Shown: one piece after another, positions 1 through 8,707 of the stretch
Layout of the letters: every line of letters begins with the position of its first letter
How positions within the stretch are numbered: the first letter of the stretch is position 1
Translations under genes and position numbers: made by a program
Assembly: GCA_023957235.1 (NCBI GenBank)
Contig: JAMLHI010000005.1
Span: forward strand, 172,266-236,265
Length of the DNA stretch: 64,000 nucleotides
Source: Chitinophagales bacterium
GTDB lineage: Bacteria > Bacteroidota > Bacteroidia > Chitinophagales > JADIYW01
Direction of reading: 5' to 3'
Notes under the pieces: model-generated
The model's database searches: none
What the model was told of the DNA's origin: nothing
What the model saw: the letters and a program-made list of their open reading frames with translations, nothing else

Positions 1-2234
1 ATAGTCTTTACCGTCAACCTAGACAACTGAATAGCTATAGGAATCTTTTGTAAATCAGATGAAATGATAGTTACTTTTGCCACCTCCATAGCCACATCAC
101 TACCATGTCCCATCGCAATACTGATATCAGCCTGAGCCAATGCACTGCTATCATTCACTCCATCTCCTACCATTGCTACAATTTTGCCTTGTGATTGCAA
201 ATTCTTGACAAAATCATATTTTTCTTCTGGTAACACTTGTGATTTTACTACGTCAATATTGACTTGTTGAGCCACGGATTCTGCTGTCTGTTGTTGATCG
301 CCAGTAAGCATAGCTACTTGAATATCCATATCATGGAGTGTTGCAATCGCTTGTTGAGAAGAACCTTTAATTTTATCCGCTATTGAAATAACTGCAATCA
401 AATGTTGTTCATCAAAAAAATATACTATCGTATGCGAATATTGATACTGTTGCATCAACCAAGATTGCACCTTATCAGAAACAAGAACACCATGAGAAGC
501 CATCAAGCGGTCATTTCCAATATAAAAATTTTGAGCTTTATACTTTCCTCTTATTCCTTGACCAGTGATATTTTCTATTTCAATATCAGAAATAAAATTT
601 TGGTTGGATTTAAAAAAATTGACAATAGCTTGAGCTAATGGATGTTCAGATGATTGTTCAATACTATATAAAATAGACTGATTGAAAGACAAATCTTCTT
701 GATCATTCCAAAAGATATCTTGAACAGAAGGATGTCCTTCTGTAATTGTACCTGTCTTATCCAATACTACCACATTGAGTTGATGAGCAATTTCAAGACT
801 TTCTGCATCTTTTATCAATATTCCATTTTCTGCGCCTTTACCTATACCCACCATTAATGCTGTCGGTGTTGCTAGTCCTAAAGCACATGGACAAGCAATT
901 ACTAAAACCGTCACAAAAGCCATAAACCCGTGAGACAGACCATGTTCTCCACCAAAAATCACCCATATTCCAAAAGCTACCAAAGCAATTAGTATCACAG
1001 AAGGAACAAAAATTGATGCGATTTTATCTACTAATTTTTGAACCGGAGCTTTACTGCCTTGAGCAAGCTCTACCATACGGATAATTCTAGCAAGCACTGT
1101 CTCTGCTCCTACTTTTTGTGCTTGATATTGAAAACTGCCTTTCTGATTGATTGTACCAGCATATACAGTATTTCCAACTTCCTTCTTGACAGGATGAGCT
1201 TCTCCAGAAATCATGCTTTCATCTATATAGGAAGACCCTTGTGTTACAGTTCCATCAACTGCAATTTTTTCACCTGGTTTTGCCAATAAAATATCGCCTA
1301 CAGAAACATTTACAATTTGCATTTCGATTACTTCACCTGATGGAAGTATAGAATGAACAGTTTTCGGTTGTAATCCTATGAGTTTTTTGATGGAAGAAGC
1401 AGCGCGATTTTTTGCATGTTCTTCTAAATATCTACCTAATAAAATAAACGCTATAATCACCCCTGATGCTTCAAAATAAACATGACCATGCAATCCTCTC
1501 ATTTCCCAAAACTCAGGAAAAATCATATTAAATACACTGAAGACATAGGCAATTCCGGTACTGAGTGCCACCAAAGTATCCATATTAGAAGTTCTATGCT
1601 TCAATTGTTTCCATGCACCGATATAAAATTGTCTGCCAAAGTAAAATACTAACGGAGTTGCCAATACCCACATAATCAAATTAGCATAAGGTATGTTCAT
1701 GAAAAACATACCAATCATGAATAAAGGAAATGCCAACAACCATGCACCAATTAATTCATTTCGACTAGAAAGTAATCTATTCTCTTTCAACTCATCCAGC
1801 CTATCATCGGTGTCTTCAATAAATAAATCATAACCACCATCTTGTACCGCTTTTTTGAGCTGTTCGGGCTGTACTACATCAGGCAAATATTTTACCAAGC
1901 CTTTTTGAGATGCATAATTTACTTGAACTTCCAATACACCAGGCGTTACCCTGAGTATATCTTCCACACTACCGGCACAAGAAGCACAAGACATCTCCAA
2001 TATTGGAAAATTCCTTTGAGTTACCTCAACATCTACACCCATCTTTGAAAGTATCTGCAACACTTCATTTACATTAGAATTATCTTGTAATATCAAGTGT
2101 AATTGAAGGAGTTGTTCATCCACTTTTACATGAATAACTGATTTTAAAGGTTTTAAAACAGGTTCAATTTGATTTAATATACTATCGGAAGATGATATTG
2201 CTAGAGGAAGAATTAATTTTATTTCATTTGACAT
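1..2234 (-). CDS. copA: Copper-type heavy-metal P1B-ATPase, 3' end cut by window edge
   Basis: This is an inner-membrane ATPase that exports soft metals, most likely Cu(I). The reading frame runs open from an ATG at 2234 to the window start, giving 744 complete codons. Two N-terminal HMA-like domains are visible: the first (about residues 1-75) has no CxxC, and the second has MSCASC with Cys83 and Cys86. The membrane CPC motif is at residues 448-450, the phosphorylation motif DKTGTITEG starts at Asp492, and SEHPLA and GDGVND follow. The CPC plus CxxC combination is known for Cu+/Ag+ pumps. The gene is divergent from exonuclease III, with 220 bases between them. Only the last C-terminal membrane segments are missing. 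Metal specificity beyond Cu/Ag is inference. Confidence 0.93.
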   Translation of the reverse strand, partial: MSNEIKLILPLAISSSDSILNQIEPVLKPLKSVIHVKVDEQLLQLHLILQDNSNVNEVLQILSKMGVDVEVTQRNFPILEMSCASCAGSVEDILRVTPGVLEVQVNYASQKGLVKYLPDVVQPEQLKKAVQDGGYDLFIEDTDDRLDELKENRLLSSRNELIGAWLLAFPLFMIGMFFMNIPYANLIMWVLATPLVFYFGRQFYIGAWKQLKHRTSNMDTLVALSTGIAYVFSVFNMIFPEFWEMRGLHGHVYFEASGVIIAFILLGRYLEEHAKNRAASSIKKLIGLQPKTVHSILPSGEVIEMQIVNVSVGDILLAKPGEKIAVDGTVTQGSSYIDESMISGEAHPVKKEVGNTVYAGTINQKGSFQYQAQKVGAETVLARIIRMVELAQGSKAPVQKLVDKIASIFVPSVILIALVAFGIWVIFGGEHGLSHGFMAFVTVLVIACPCALGLATPTALMVGIGKGAENGILIKDAESLEIAHQLNVVVLDKTGTITEGHPSVQDIFWNDQEDLSFNQSILYSIEQSSEHPLAQAIVNFFKSNQNFISDIEIENITGQGIRGKYKAQNFYIGNDRLMASHGVLVSDKVQSWLMQQYQYSHTIVYFFDEQHLIAVISIADKIKGSSQQAIATLHDMDIQVAMLTGDQQQTAESVAQQVNIDVVKSQVLPEEKYDFVKNLQSQGKIVAMVGDGVNDSSALAQADISIAMGHGSDVAMEVAKVTIISSDLQKIPIAIQLSRLTVKT

Positions 2235-2350
2235 AAATATCTGATATCTACAATAATAAAGCAAATACATCTAAATAGTTCATTCTATCGAGTTGATTTA
2301 TTCATTTGTTAAATTGTATAGTAAAAAAATTCAGCACCTTGGTTCCCAAT

Positions 2351-2374
2351 GCTAATGCTTTGTTAGCAAAGGTA
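2351..2374 (-). promoter_or_regulatory. Candidate copA promoter -7 box with adjacent palindrome
   Basis: On the minus strand the -7 box TACCTTTG (2367-2374) matches TAnnTTTG. Directly downstream, at the predicted transcription start, lies the inverted repeat GCTAA-N7-TTAGC (2351-2367). No good -33 TTG is visible at the usual distance. A palindrome over the start site of a copper-pump gene could be a metal-sensor operator; that role is inference. A leader of about 120 bases separates it from the ATG at 2234. Confidence 0.4.
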
Positions 2375-2420
2375 GATACCCTAAAAGCATTATTTCTTAG
2401 ATAAAATACCCAAAAGTCAC

Positions 2421-2450
2421 TTGTCATATTTATACTTTTCCCTACTTTAG
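2421..2450 (+). promoter_or_regulatory. Candidate promoter for exonuclease III gene
   Basis: TTG (2421-2423), 19 bases, then TACTTTAG (2443-2450). This has the Bacteroidota -33/-7 architecture with one mismatch in the -7 box. The box ends 4 bases before the ATG at 2455, so the transcript would be leaderless or nearly so. Confidence 0.5.
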
Positions 2451-2454
2451 CAGT

Positions 2455-3237
2455 ATGTCTAGTCTAAAAATCATCTCATACAATGTCAATGGAATTCGTT
2501 CAGCCCTTTCAAAAGGATTATCCAATTGGATAGAAGATAATGATTATGATATTATATTATTTCAAGAAATCAAAGCAGATTTAACATCAATACCTTATGA
2601 AATATTTGAACATCTTGGCTATCAACACACTTGGTTTCCCGCACAGAAAAAAGGCTATAGCGGTGTAGGAGCCATATACAAAGGTACAGTTGATCAAATC
2701 ATCCATGGGATGAATATTGATGAATATGATGCAGAAGGTCGCTTAATGAGATTGGACTTTGGGAACTTTACAATTATCAATAGCTATTTCCCTTCTGGTT
2801 CTAGTGGAGATATACGACAAGATGTCAAAATGAAGTACCTAGATAGTTTTTATGATTATATCCAAGATTTGAAAAAAACGCGCCCCAATATTTTAGTTTC
2901 AGGAGATTATAATATTTGCCATCATTCAATAGACATTCACGATCCCAAAGGCAACAAAAATTCATCTGGATTTTTACCTGAAGAAAGGGCTTGGATGAGC
3001 AAATATTTTGCACATGGATTTGTGGACACATTTAGATATTTCAATCAGGATCCCAATCACTATTCATGGTGGTCATATCGTGCAGGGGCAAGAAGTAAAA
3101 ACAAAGGCTGGAGAATAGATTATCATGCTGTCACTGAACCCATCACGCCATTTCTGAAATCTGCTGATATTTTCCCAATGGTTGTTCATTCAGATCATTG
3201 CCCGATATTTATAGAAATAGATAAGGCCATTATTTAA
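2455..3237 (+). CDS. xth: Exodeoxyribonuclease III (AP endonuclease family)
   Basis: A 260-residue enzyme of the ExoIII/APE1 family (endonuclease-exonuclease-phosphatase fold), which removes 3' blocks and cuts at abasic sites in base-excision repair. Full length for the family. Visible signature positions are SYNVNGIRS with Asn10, the metal ligand Glu38 in LFQEIKAD, the SGDYN motif in the middle, and HSDHCPI near the C-terminus carrying the catalytic Asp-His pair. The ATG at 2455 puts the first beta-strand immediately at the N-terminus, as usual. It is transcribed divergently from copA and appears to be monocistronic. Confidence 0.95.
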   Translation: MSSLKIISYNVNGIRSALSKGLSNWIEDNDYDIILFQEIKADLTSIPYEIFEHLGYQHTWFPAQKKGYSGVGAIYKGTVDQIIHGMNIDEYDAEGRLMRLDFGNFTIINSYFPSGSSGDIRQDVKMKYLDSFYDYIQDLKKTRPNILVSGDYNICHHSIDIHDPKGNKNSSGFLPEERAWMSKYFAHGFVDTFRYFNQDPNHYSWWSYRAGARSKNKGWRIDYHAVTEPITPFLKSADIFPMVVHSDHCPIFIEIDKAII

Positions 3238-3284
3238 ATCCAAATACCTTAGAATAAAGATTTTCACTATTGCATAAAAGGAAA

Positions 3285-3292
3285 TATCTTTG
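3285..3292 (+). promoter_or_regulatory. Candidate -7 box for the SBP lipoprotein
   Basis: TATCTTTG matches TAnnTTTG exactly and lies 31 bases before the ATG at 3324. A -33 TTG at the correct spacing is not evident. Its position supports 3324 over the upstream TTG at 3270 as the start. Confidence 0.4.
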
Positions 3293-3323
3293 TTATCAAT
3301 TTTTGACTATTACATTTAGCAAT

Positions 3324-5063
3324 ATGAATTTCCTATCCTTCAGATTTTTATTCAATATTATCCTTTTATCTCTATTCATTTCAGGATGTATTTCCAATAA
3401 CAAAACTGAAAAAAAATTACGTCCTGCTAAAGGAGATAGATATTATGGAGGGACACTCAGATATAATGAAGAGGAGTTTTTAAAAAGCCTTTACCCTCTG
3501 AACGTAACAGAAGTAACTGGACATCGGATTACTGAACAAATTTATGAGGGGTTAGTTGAATTCAATCAGAAATCATTGGCAATTGAACCATCATTAGCCA
3601 AGAGTTGGGAAGTAAATCCCGAAGGAACAAAATATATTTTTCATTTAAGAACAGATGTATATTTTCATGATGACCCTTGTTTCCCAAATGGTCAAGGGAG
3701 ACGCTTTACTGCTCAAGATGTCAAGTATTGTTATGACAGACTGTGCTATAATAATCCTTCAGAAAATCAAGGTTTTTGGATATTTAAAGATGTAGTCAAA
3801 GGAGCAAATGAATACAATGAAGCTACAAGTAAAAAAACGACACCTCCTCAAGGAGTTGAAGGCGTAACAGTCATCAATGATAGCACTATTTCTATAGAAT
3901 TGTACCAGCCCTTTTCAGTATTTCTTTCAAGAATGGGATTGGTCTTTGCTAAAATATATCCAAAGGAAGCAGTTGAAAAATATGGTAGTGATATGCGTAT
4001 TAAATGTGTAGGAACAGGACCTTACCGTCTAAAACTCATGAAAGAAAACGAAATTACTTTCCTTACAAGAAATGAAAATTACTGGAAAAAGGATGAATTT
4101 GGAAACCAACTTCCTTATATCGACCATATTAAAGTCACTTATATCAAAGAAAAAAGAGCTGAGTTCTTATCTTTTAAAAAAGGAGAAATAGATTTTATCT
4201 ACAGATTTCCTTTGGATATGGTTGACGAAATTTTAAAACCAGATGGTTCATTAAAAGATGAATTTAGGCAATATCAATTACAATCCAAACCCGTAATGGC
4301 TATTCAGTATTATGGCTTTTTAAACATCCATCCTATTTTTAAAGATAAGAGAGTAAGACAGGCATTTTGTTATGCGGTAGATAAAGATAAACTCTGTACA
4401 TATACGCTTAGAAATTCTGGATTCCCAGCTAATTATGGAGTAGTACCTCCGGGCACTGGCACATACGATGCAACATTAGTTAAAGGATATAAATACAATC
4501 CTGAGATGGCTAAAAAATTAATGGCACAAGCTGGATATCCCAACGGGAAAAATTTTCCCAAAATTACTCTTCAGCTCAACAGTGGAGGAGGAAGGAATAG
4601 CCAGGTAGCAGAAGCTGTTCAAAAAATGTTGGAAGATGTTTTAAATATTAAAATAGAATTATTGACTATTCCATGGGCTCAACACACTGAGGCTGTAGAG
4701 TCTGCCAAAGCAGCATTCTGGAGATTGGGTTGGGTAGCAGACTACCCAGAAGCTGAAAACTTTCTCAATCTGTTTTTATCCAAGTATGTTCCTGATGATG
4801 TCAACGAAAAAACTTACATCAATTCTTACCGTTATGTCAATAAAAATTTTGATAAAGTATTGGAACAAGCTCTGAGAACTGTTAATGACAAAGAGCGAAA
4901 CCGTTTATATGCTGAAGCTGATCAGATTGTAATAAATGATGCTCCTATCTTACCTTTATTTTATGATGTTGACCATAGATTACTTCAGCCCAACCTTCAT
5001 AATTTTAACCAAAACGCAATGGAATACAGAAATTATTCTATTGCATATTTCAGCCCAAACTAA
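3324..5063 (+). CDS. Peptide/oligopeptide ABC transporter substrate-binding lipoprotein (SBP family 5)
   Basis: A 579-residue solute-binding protein of the OppA/DppA type (SBP_bac_5). It begins with a lipoprotein signal peptide whose lipobox is ISGC, with Cys22 as the lipidated residue when counted from the ATG at 3324. The frame also opens at a TTG (3270), but that start would put 18 extra residues before the signal and overlap a -7-like box, so I prefer 3324. Family hallmarks include YEGLVEF, a central VGTGPYRL block and repeated KDKRVRQAF-type motifs. No permease or ATPase genes are adjacent, so the transporter partners must lie elsewhere or the protein acts as an orphan binder. The peptide ligand is inferred from the family. 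Confidence 0.88.
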   Translation: MNFLSFRFLFNIILLSLFISGCISNNKTEKKLRPAKGDRYYGGTLRYNEEEFLKSLYPLNVTEVTGHRITEQIYEGLVEFNQKSLAIEPSLAKSWEVNPEGTKYIFHLRTDVYFHDDPCFPNGQGRRFTAQDVKYCYDRLCYNNPSENQGFWIFKDVVKGANEYNEATSKKTTPPQGVEGVTVINDSTISIELYQPFSVFLSRMGLVFAKIYPKEAVEKYGSDMRIKCVGTGPYRLKLMKENEITFLTRNENYWKKDEFGNQLPYIDHIKVTYIKEKRAEFLSFKKGEIDFIYRFPLDMVDEILKPDGSLKDEFRQYQLQSKPVMAIQYYGFLNIHPIFKDKRVRQAFCYAVDKDKLCTYTLRNSGFPANYGVVPPGTGTYDATLVKGYKYNPEMAKKLMAQAGYPNGKNFPKITLQLNSGGGRNSQVAEAVQKMLEDVLNIKIELLTIPWAQHTEAVESAKAAFWRLGWVADYPEAENFLNLFLSKYVPDDVNEKTYINSYRYVNKNFDKVLEQALRTVNDKERNRLYAEADQIVINDAPILPLFYDVDHRLLQPNLHNFNQNAMEYRNYSIAYFSPN

Positions 5064-5081
5064 TATTTCTATAATAAAAAA

Positions 5082-5102
5082 GTGCAAGAGAAATTCTTGC
5101 AC
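5082..5102 (-). terminator. Intrinsic terminator (minus strand)
   Basis: GTGCAAGA, a 5-base loop, then TCTTGCAC form an 8-bp stem. On the minus strand it is followed by TTTTTTATTAT, fitting termination of the amidohydrolase transcript. On the plus strand there is no T-run. Confidence 0.75.
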
Positions 5103-5156
5103 CTAGGTATTCATTTGGTTGAAAAAAATTTTGTAAATCTTCTAGCAAATATTTTA

Positions 5157-6908
5157 TTAGCTTTTCCCTAAATTGGATCTTAATAATTGTCCAAATATCT
5201 TCTTTTTTCCTAAGTCCTCATGAAACTTCAGCACCCCATTATTGGTATATGCTTCATTTCCATTGATAAACACATGCTGAACAACTTTCCCACTACGTTT
5301 CACCAATCTGTATCCACCACCAAAAGCAGGATGATAATCTTCAATCGGGTCTGAATTAATTTCTGCTTCAATACGAGAAGGATCAATCACTACAACATCT
5401 GCACGTTTACCTACAGATATATCACCTGCATCAATTCCCAAAAAGTCAGCAGGCTCTTTTGTCGAACGATATATTGCTTTTTCAATCGACATTTCTTCTG
5501 GGTATCTCAATGCAGTTTTTAAAAACTGTAAAGGACCATCATGAAAAGCCATATTCACATTATGCGCTCCACTATCATTGAACCCTGGCATACAATGTTT
5601 ATAACCTAATAATTCTAACCTGACCTTTTCTCTATGATTGGAAGTATCACACCACCAACGAATCTGAGTGTCATATTCAGCCAATAAATCCATAAAATGG
5701 CCTACTGCTTCTTTATTGGCTTCTTGAGCTATCTGAATAAAATTTTTCCCAATATGAGAAGCATCAGGTGATTTTACTACCCACATTTCTTTCAATGCTC
5801 TAGGAAAAACTGAAGTAGCTTTGTGATTCCATTCCTTCTCAAATTGCTTTCTGAAAGTTTTGTCTTTAAATATTTGTTTTCGCTCTTCTCCTGTTGCACT
5901 GATGGCTTTTATCATTGAGGGAAACTCTTCAAACAATGGTGTAATCGGCCCATCTCCAAAATTTTTAAACGGTTCTGCAAGAGTTTGAAACCTCATTTTC
6001 GCACCTAAAATATCATTGCCCAAAAATCCTAAAAGTTTGAGTAGTTTATAAATTCTCTCATTTGATTTAAGGTCTAAAGCTGCTACTATTGTAGTTCTAA
6101 TACTCTTTTTAAAAACTCCTCCTCTACTCAGATTCATGATGGTAACGAAAGAGGTTTTATCAATAGCATTAGGTGTGATTTGCAATACTCTGTTATACTT
6201 TCTCAATACATCAGCCAATTTGTAATACTCTGACTTAGCTGCCTGTTGAGATGGAACTGAGACTCCAGTAAATTTTTTATTATACACTCCAGCCCAACGA
6301 TGAAATGGCAACATATCTATAGAAACACCCAAATATCCCTCTTGAAGAGCTTCTTCAACAAGGTCTTGCATTTTTAAAATTTCTTCTTTATTTGCTTTTT
6401 TTTCAGTAAAACTTCTTTCAACACCCATCGCTGCCATTCGAATATTGGAATGACCAATAAAACTAGCAATATTAGGCCCTACTGGTACAGTATCAAGATG
6501 TGCATAATACTCTTTAGGGGAGGTCCATTTGATATTACCAATCAACCAATCACTCAAAGCTTTGGCTGGAATATTTTCAACTCTACAAAATAAGTCAACT
6601 ATATCTTCGTCCTTTCCTACAGCAGCCGATAACGAACAATTGCCTATAATCACAGTTGTCACCCCATGCCTTACAGACTCATCTAAAGCTGGCATAACTT
6701 CTAATTCGGCATCATAATGTGCATGAATATCTAAAAAACCTGGACAGACCCATTTGCCGGTAACGTCAATTTCTCTAGCTCCATCAATAGGCAAAGCCAT
6801 GTCAGAAACCTCAGCAATAATATTATCTTTAATGACAACATCTTTCTTTACTCCTTTATTACCTAGGCCATCAAAATAAATTCCGTTTCTAAGAATTGTA
6901 ATAGACAT
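5157..6908 (-). CDS. N-acyl-D-amino-acid deacylase-like amidohydrolase
   Basis: A metal-dependent amidohydrolase of about 583 residues, closest in motifs to D-aminoacylase/N-acyl-D-amino-acid deacylases. The N-terminal metal motif DIHAHYD sits in GFLDIHAHYDAELE. IGHSNIR and NDSGAHN carry further metal-binding or catalytic His and Asp residues. The C-terminus has the typical GDISVGKRADVVVIDP beta-sandwich return. An in-frame start at 6971 would add 21 residues without homologous character, so I chose the ATG at 6908, which gives MSITILRNG. It lies downstream of cysH on the same strand (125 bases). The substrate could be D-amino-acid derivatives or other N-acyl compounds; this is inferred from the family. 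Confidence 0.82.
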   Translation of the reverse strand: MSITILRNGIYFDGLGNKGVKKDVVIKDNIIAEVSDMALPIDGAREIDVTGKWVCPGFLDIHAHYDAELEVMPALDESVRHGVTTVIIGNCSLSAAVGKDEDIVDLFCRVENIPAKALSDWLIGNIKWTSPKEYYAHLDTVPVGPNIASFIGHSNIRMAAMGVERSFTEKKANKEEILKMQDLVEEALQEGYLGVSIDMLPFHRWAGVYNKKFTGVSVPSQQAAKSEYYKLADVLRKYNRVLQITPNAIDKTSFVTIMNLSRGGVFKKSIRTTIVAALDLKSNERIYKLLKLLGFLGNDILGAKMRFQTLAEPFKNFGDGPITPLFEEFPSMIKAISATGEERKQIFKDKTFRKQFEKEWNHKATSVFPRALKEMWVVKSPDASHIGKNFIQIAQEANKEAVGHFMDLLAEYDTQIRWWCDTSNHREKVRLELLGYKHCMPGFNDSGAHNVNMAFHDGPLQFLKTALRYPEEMSIEKAIYRSTKEPADFLGIDAGDISVGKRADVVVIDPSRIEAEINSDPIEDYHPAFGGGYRLVKRSGKVVQHVFINGNEAYTNNGVLKFHEDLGKKKIFGQLLRSNLGKS

Positions 6909-7033
6909 AAATATATTTTTTCTAAAAATAGTATTTTGTATAGAAAATAAAAAAAATGAGTGCATTGTCAATGGTAAGAAACTACCAATTCAAAGCTTTT
7001 TTAGTTTTTGTCAAAAATCAAAATAGATAATTT

Positions 7034-7708
7034 TTAAATATGGAGGCCACACTCCTCTTTTGATAAATTTCCCCATCTTCCTGTGCGACCATTTCCAGCA
7101 ACAGTACACTGTTGACAGCCCACTGAATGAAATCCCTTATCGTATAATGGATGTTTAGGGAGTTGATTATCAATTATATATTGCTTAACAGTAGCTTCAT
7201 TTTGATCTATAATAGGATTAAATTTAATAGTATCTTTTTTATACTCAAAAATATTTGCTTGAGCACGATGTTGGCTTTGATACGACATTAATCCTGTCAT
7301 CCAAACATCAAAATTCTCTTTCAATTGGTCTAAGGGTTCTACTTTATTTATTGAGCAACACCTATCTGGATCATTAAGCCATGTATGATGTTTTCTCGTC
7401 CAAATATTCTTCTTTTTATCAGGAACAACATCTATTACTTTCAAATTCCATTCTTTTGTAAGAAAATCTTTATAACTGATTGTTTCAGGAAAATGATAAG
7501 TAGTATTTAGAAAATAAATATTTCCCTCAGGTTGAATTTGATGAAATAAATGAAGTAGATATATTGATGTAGTACCAAAAGAAGAAGTAAATAATATTCG
7601 ATTGAAATCTTTATATACCTCACGAATTCTTTCTTCAGGTGAAAGAGGAAGATATTTTTTATTCAGAATCTCTATATTCAAAATAGATATATCAGGCAAA
7701 ATAGACAT
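7034..7708 (-). CDS. cysH: Phosphoadenylyl-/adenylyl-sulfate reductase, Fe-S type
   Basis: A 224-residue cytoplasmic enzyme that reduces APS or PAPS to sulfite in assimilatory sulfate reduction. SSFGTTS near residue 43 is the PP-loop-type nucleotide site. Cys117-Cys118 (DRCCSINK) and Cys198/Cys201 (GCQQC) are the four 4Fe-4S ligands typical of the APS-type subgroup. Cys220 in the C-terminal ECGLH is the catalytic cysteine. All five are present, so the enzyme looks intact. No sulfate adenylyltransferase or sulfite reductase gene is in the window. It lies 236 bases downstream of the peroxiredoxin on the same strand, with its own candidate promoter. The APS versus PAPS choice cannot be decided from sequence alone. 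Confidence 0.93.
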   Translation of the reverse strand: MSILPDISILNIEILNKKYLPLSPEERIREVYKDFNRILFTSSFGTTSIYLLHLFHQIQPEGNIYFLNTTYHFPETISYKDFLTKEWNLKVIDVVPDKKKNIWTRKHHTWLNDPDRCCSINKVEPLDQLKENFDVWMTGLMSYQSQHRAQANIFEYKKDTIKFNPIIDQNEATVKQYIIDNQLPKHPLYDKGFHSVGCQQCTVAGNGRTGRWGNLSKEECGLHI

Positions 7709-7745
7709 GTCATATTTATTGATGTATAGTAATCAGTATTATTCT

Positions 7746-7769
7746 ATCTATAATAGATTGGCAAAATTA
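7746..7769 (-). promoter_or_regulatory. Candidate cysH promoter -7 box and palindrome
   Basis: On the minus strand TAATTTTG (7762-7769) matches TAnnTTTG. Just downstream, at the predicted start of transcription, is the 13-base palindrome ATCTAT-A-ATAGAT (7746-7758). The ATG follows about 40 bases later. No clean -33 TTG is visible at 17-21 bases. The palindrome could be an operator. Confidence 0.35.
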
Positions 7770-7841
7770 ATCAGAATGAACTCAAGAAAATCTTTGTAAA
7801 ATTGAATTAATTATTTAACAACAATAAGTTTTAAAAAAGAA

Positions 7842-7954
7842 ACTGCTATATCTCTTGTAAATATCTTCATCCAATTTATAAAAATACAAACTGAAAGCAA
7901 CAGAAAAGCGATTTACAGAAATATAGCAGTCAATCTATTTGGGACTATAGATTG
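7842..7954 (-). terminator. Structured 3' element between peroxiredoxin and cysH (probable terminator)
   Basis: Two stacked structures are visible. CAATCTAT (7931-7938) pairs with ATAGATTG (7947-7954) around the peroxiredoxin stop codon. ACTGCTATAT (7842-7851) pairs with ATATAGCAGT (7921-7930), enclosing a second 7-bp stem TGTAAAT/ATTTACA (7856-7862 with 7911-7917). On the minus strand the long stem is followed by TTTCTTTTTT, so it may terminate the peroxiredoxin transcript. The large loop is unusual for a simple terminator, and a regulatory RNA role before cysH is possible. Confidence 0.45.
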
Positions 7955-8580
7955 GGTTGTGGGGTCGTTCTTAAATAAGGTTTAATTTTTGTGTGTCCTT
8001 TAGGAAACTTGGCAGGAATATCTTCATCTTTGATTGCTGGAGCTATTACCACATCTTCACCCTGTTTCCAATCAGCAGGAGTAGCAACACTGTAATTAGC
8101 AGTTAATTGCAGGGAGTCAATTACTCTCAATATTTCATTAAAATTTCTTCCTGTTGAAGCAGGGTAAGTCAATATTAATTTGATTTTTTTATCTCCGCCT
8201 ATAATAAATACTGAACGAACAGTAAATTTATCTGAAGCATTAGGATGAATCATATCATATAAAGCAGATACTTCAAAATTAGGATCTGCAATAATTGGAT
8301 AATTGACAGTCGTTTTTTGGGTTTCATTAATATCTTTTATCCAACCTAAATGAGAGTCTAGTGGATCGACACTTAATGCAATTGTTTTTACATTTCTCTT
8401 TTTAAATTCATCTTGAAGTTTTGCTACTGTACCCAATTCAGTAGTACAAACAGGCGTATAATCAGCTGGGTGTGAAAATAATACTCCCCAGCTATCTCCT
8501 AACCATTGGTGAAACTGAACTTGCCCTTCTGTAGTATCTACAGTAAAATCTGGTGCGACATCTCCTAATCTAATTGCCAT
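7945..8580 (-). CDS. 1-Cys peroxiredoxin (Prx6 family)
   Basis: A 211-residue thiol peroxidase that reduces H2O2 and organic peroxides in the cytoplasm. The active site HPADYTPVCTTE holds the peroxidatic Cys45, and this is the only cysteine in the whole protein, so it is a true 1-Cys enzyme needing an external reductant. The C-terminal half has the Prx6-type extension (residues 170-211). The start is the first ATG, and the N-terminus IRLGDVAPDF aligns with family members without an extension. Upstream lies a leader containing a cysteine-codon ORF and a terminator, so expression is probably attenuated. Downstream is cysH after a structured gap. Whether the two are co-transcribed is not settled by the sequence. 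Confidence 0.94.
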   Translation of the reverse strand: MAIRLGDVAPDFTVDTTEGQVQFHQWLGDSWGVLFSHPADYTPVCTTELGTVAKLQDEFKKRNVKTIALSVDPLDSHLGWIKDINETQKTTVNYPIIADPNFEVSALYDMIHPNASDKFTVRSVFIIGGDKKIKLILTYPASTGRNFNEILRVIDSLQLTANYSVATPADWKQGEDVVIAPAIKDEDIPAKFPKGHTKIKPYLRTTPQPNL

Positions 8581-8637
8581 AATAATTGTTTTATTTGTTT
8601 AAAAAAATGATTTAATAGTTTTTTCATTATCATCCAT

Positions 8638-8669
8638 AAAAAAAGCCCTCACTTTTAAAGGAGGGCTTT
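8638..8669 (-). terminator. Leader terminator (candidate attenuator) before peroxiredoxin
   Basis: On the minus strand AAAGCCCTC, a 10-base loop, then GAGGGCTTT form a 9-bp stem (8642-8669) ending in a run of seven T. It lies 58 bases upstream of the peroxiredoxin ATG but downstream of a strong promoter, so it is inside the leader. The 5' arm CCCTCCT (8659-8665) is complementary, with one mismatch, to AGGAAGG (8713-8719) at the end of the cysteine leader ORF, offering an antiterminator. Confidence 0.75.
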
Positions 8670-8707
8670 GATATGATAATAGCCAATATGGCTTAAATAT
8701 TTATATA

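Noticed and set aside
1038..1289. 83-codon plus-strand frame (also frames at 402-638 and 1842-2048)
   Set aside because: They are shadows opposite the copA coding sequence, which has all P-type ATPase motifs on the minus strand.
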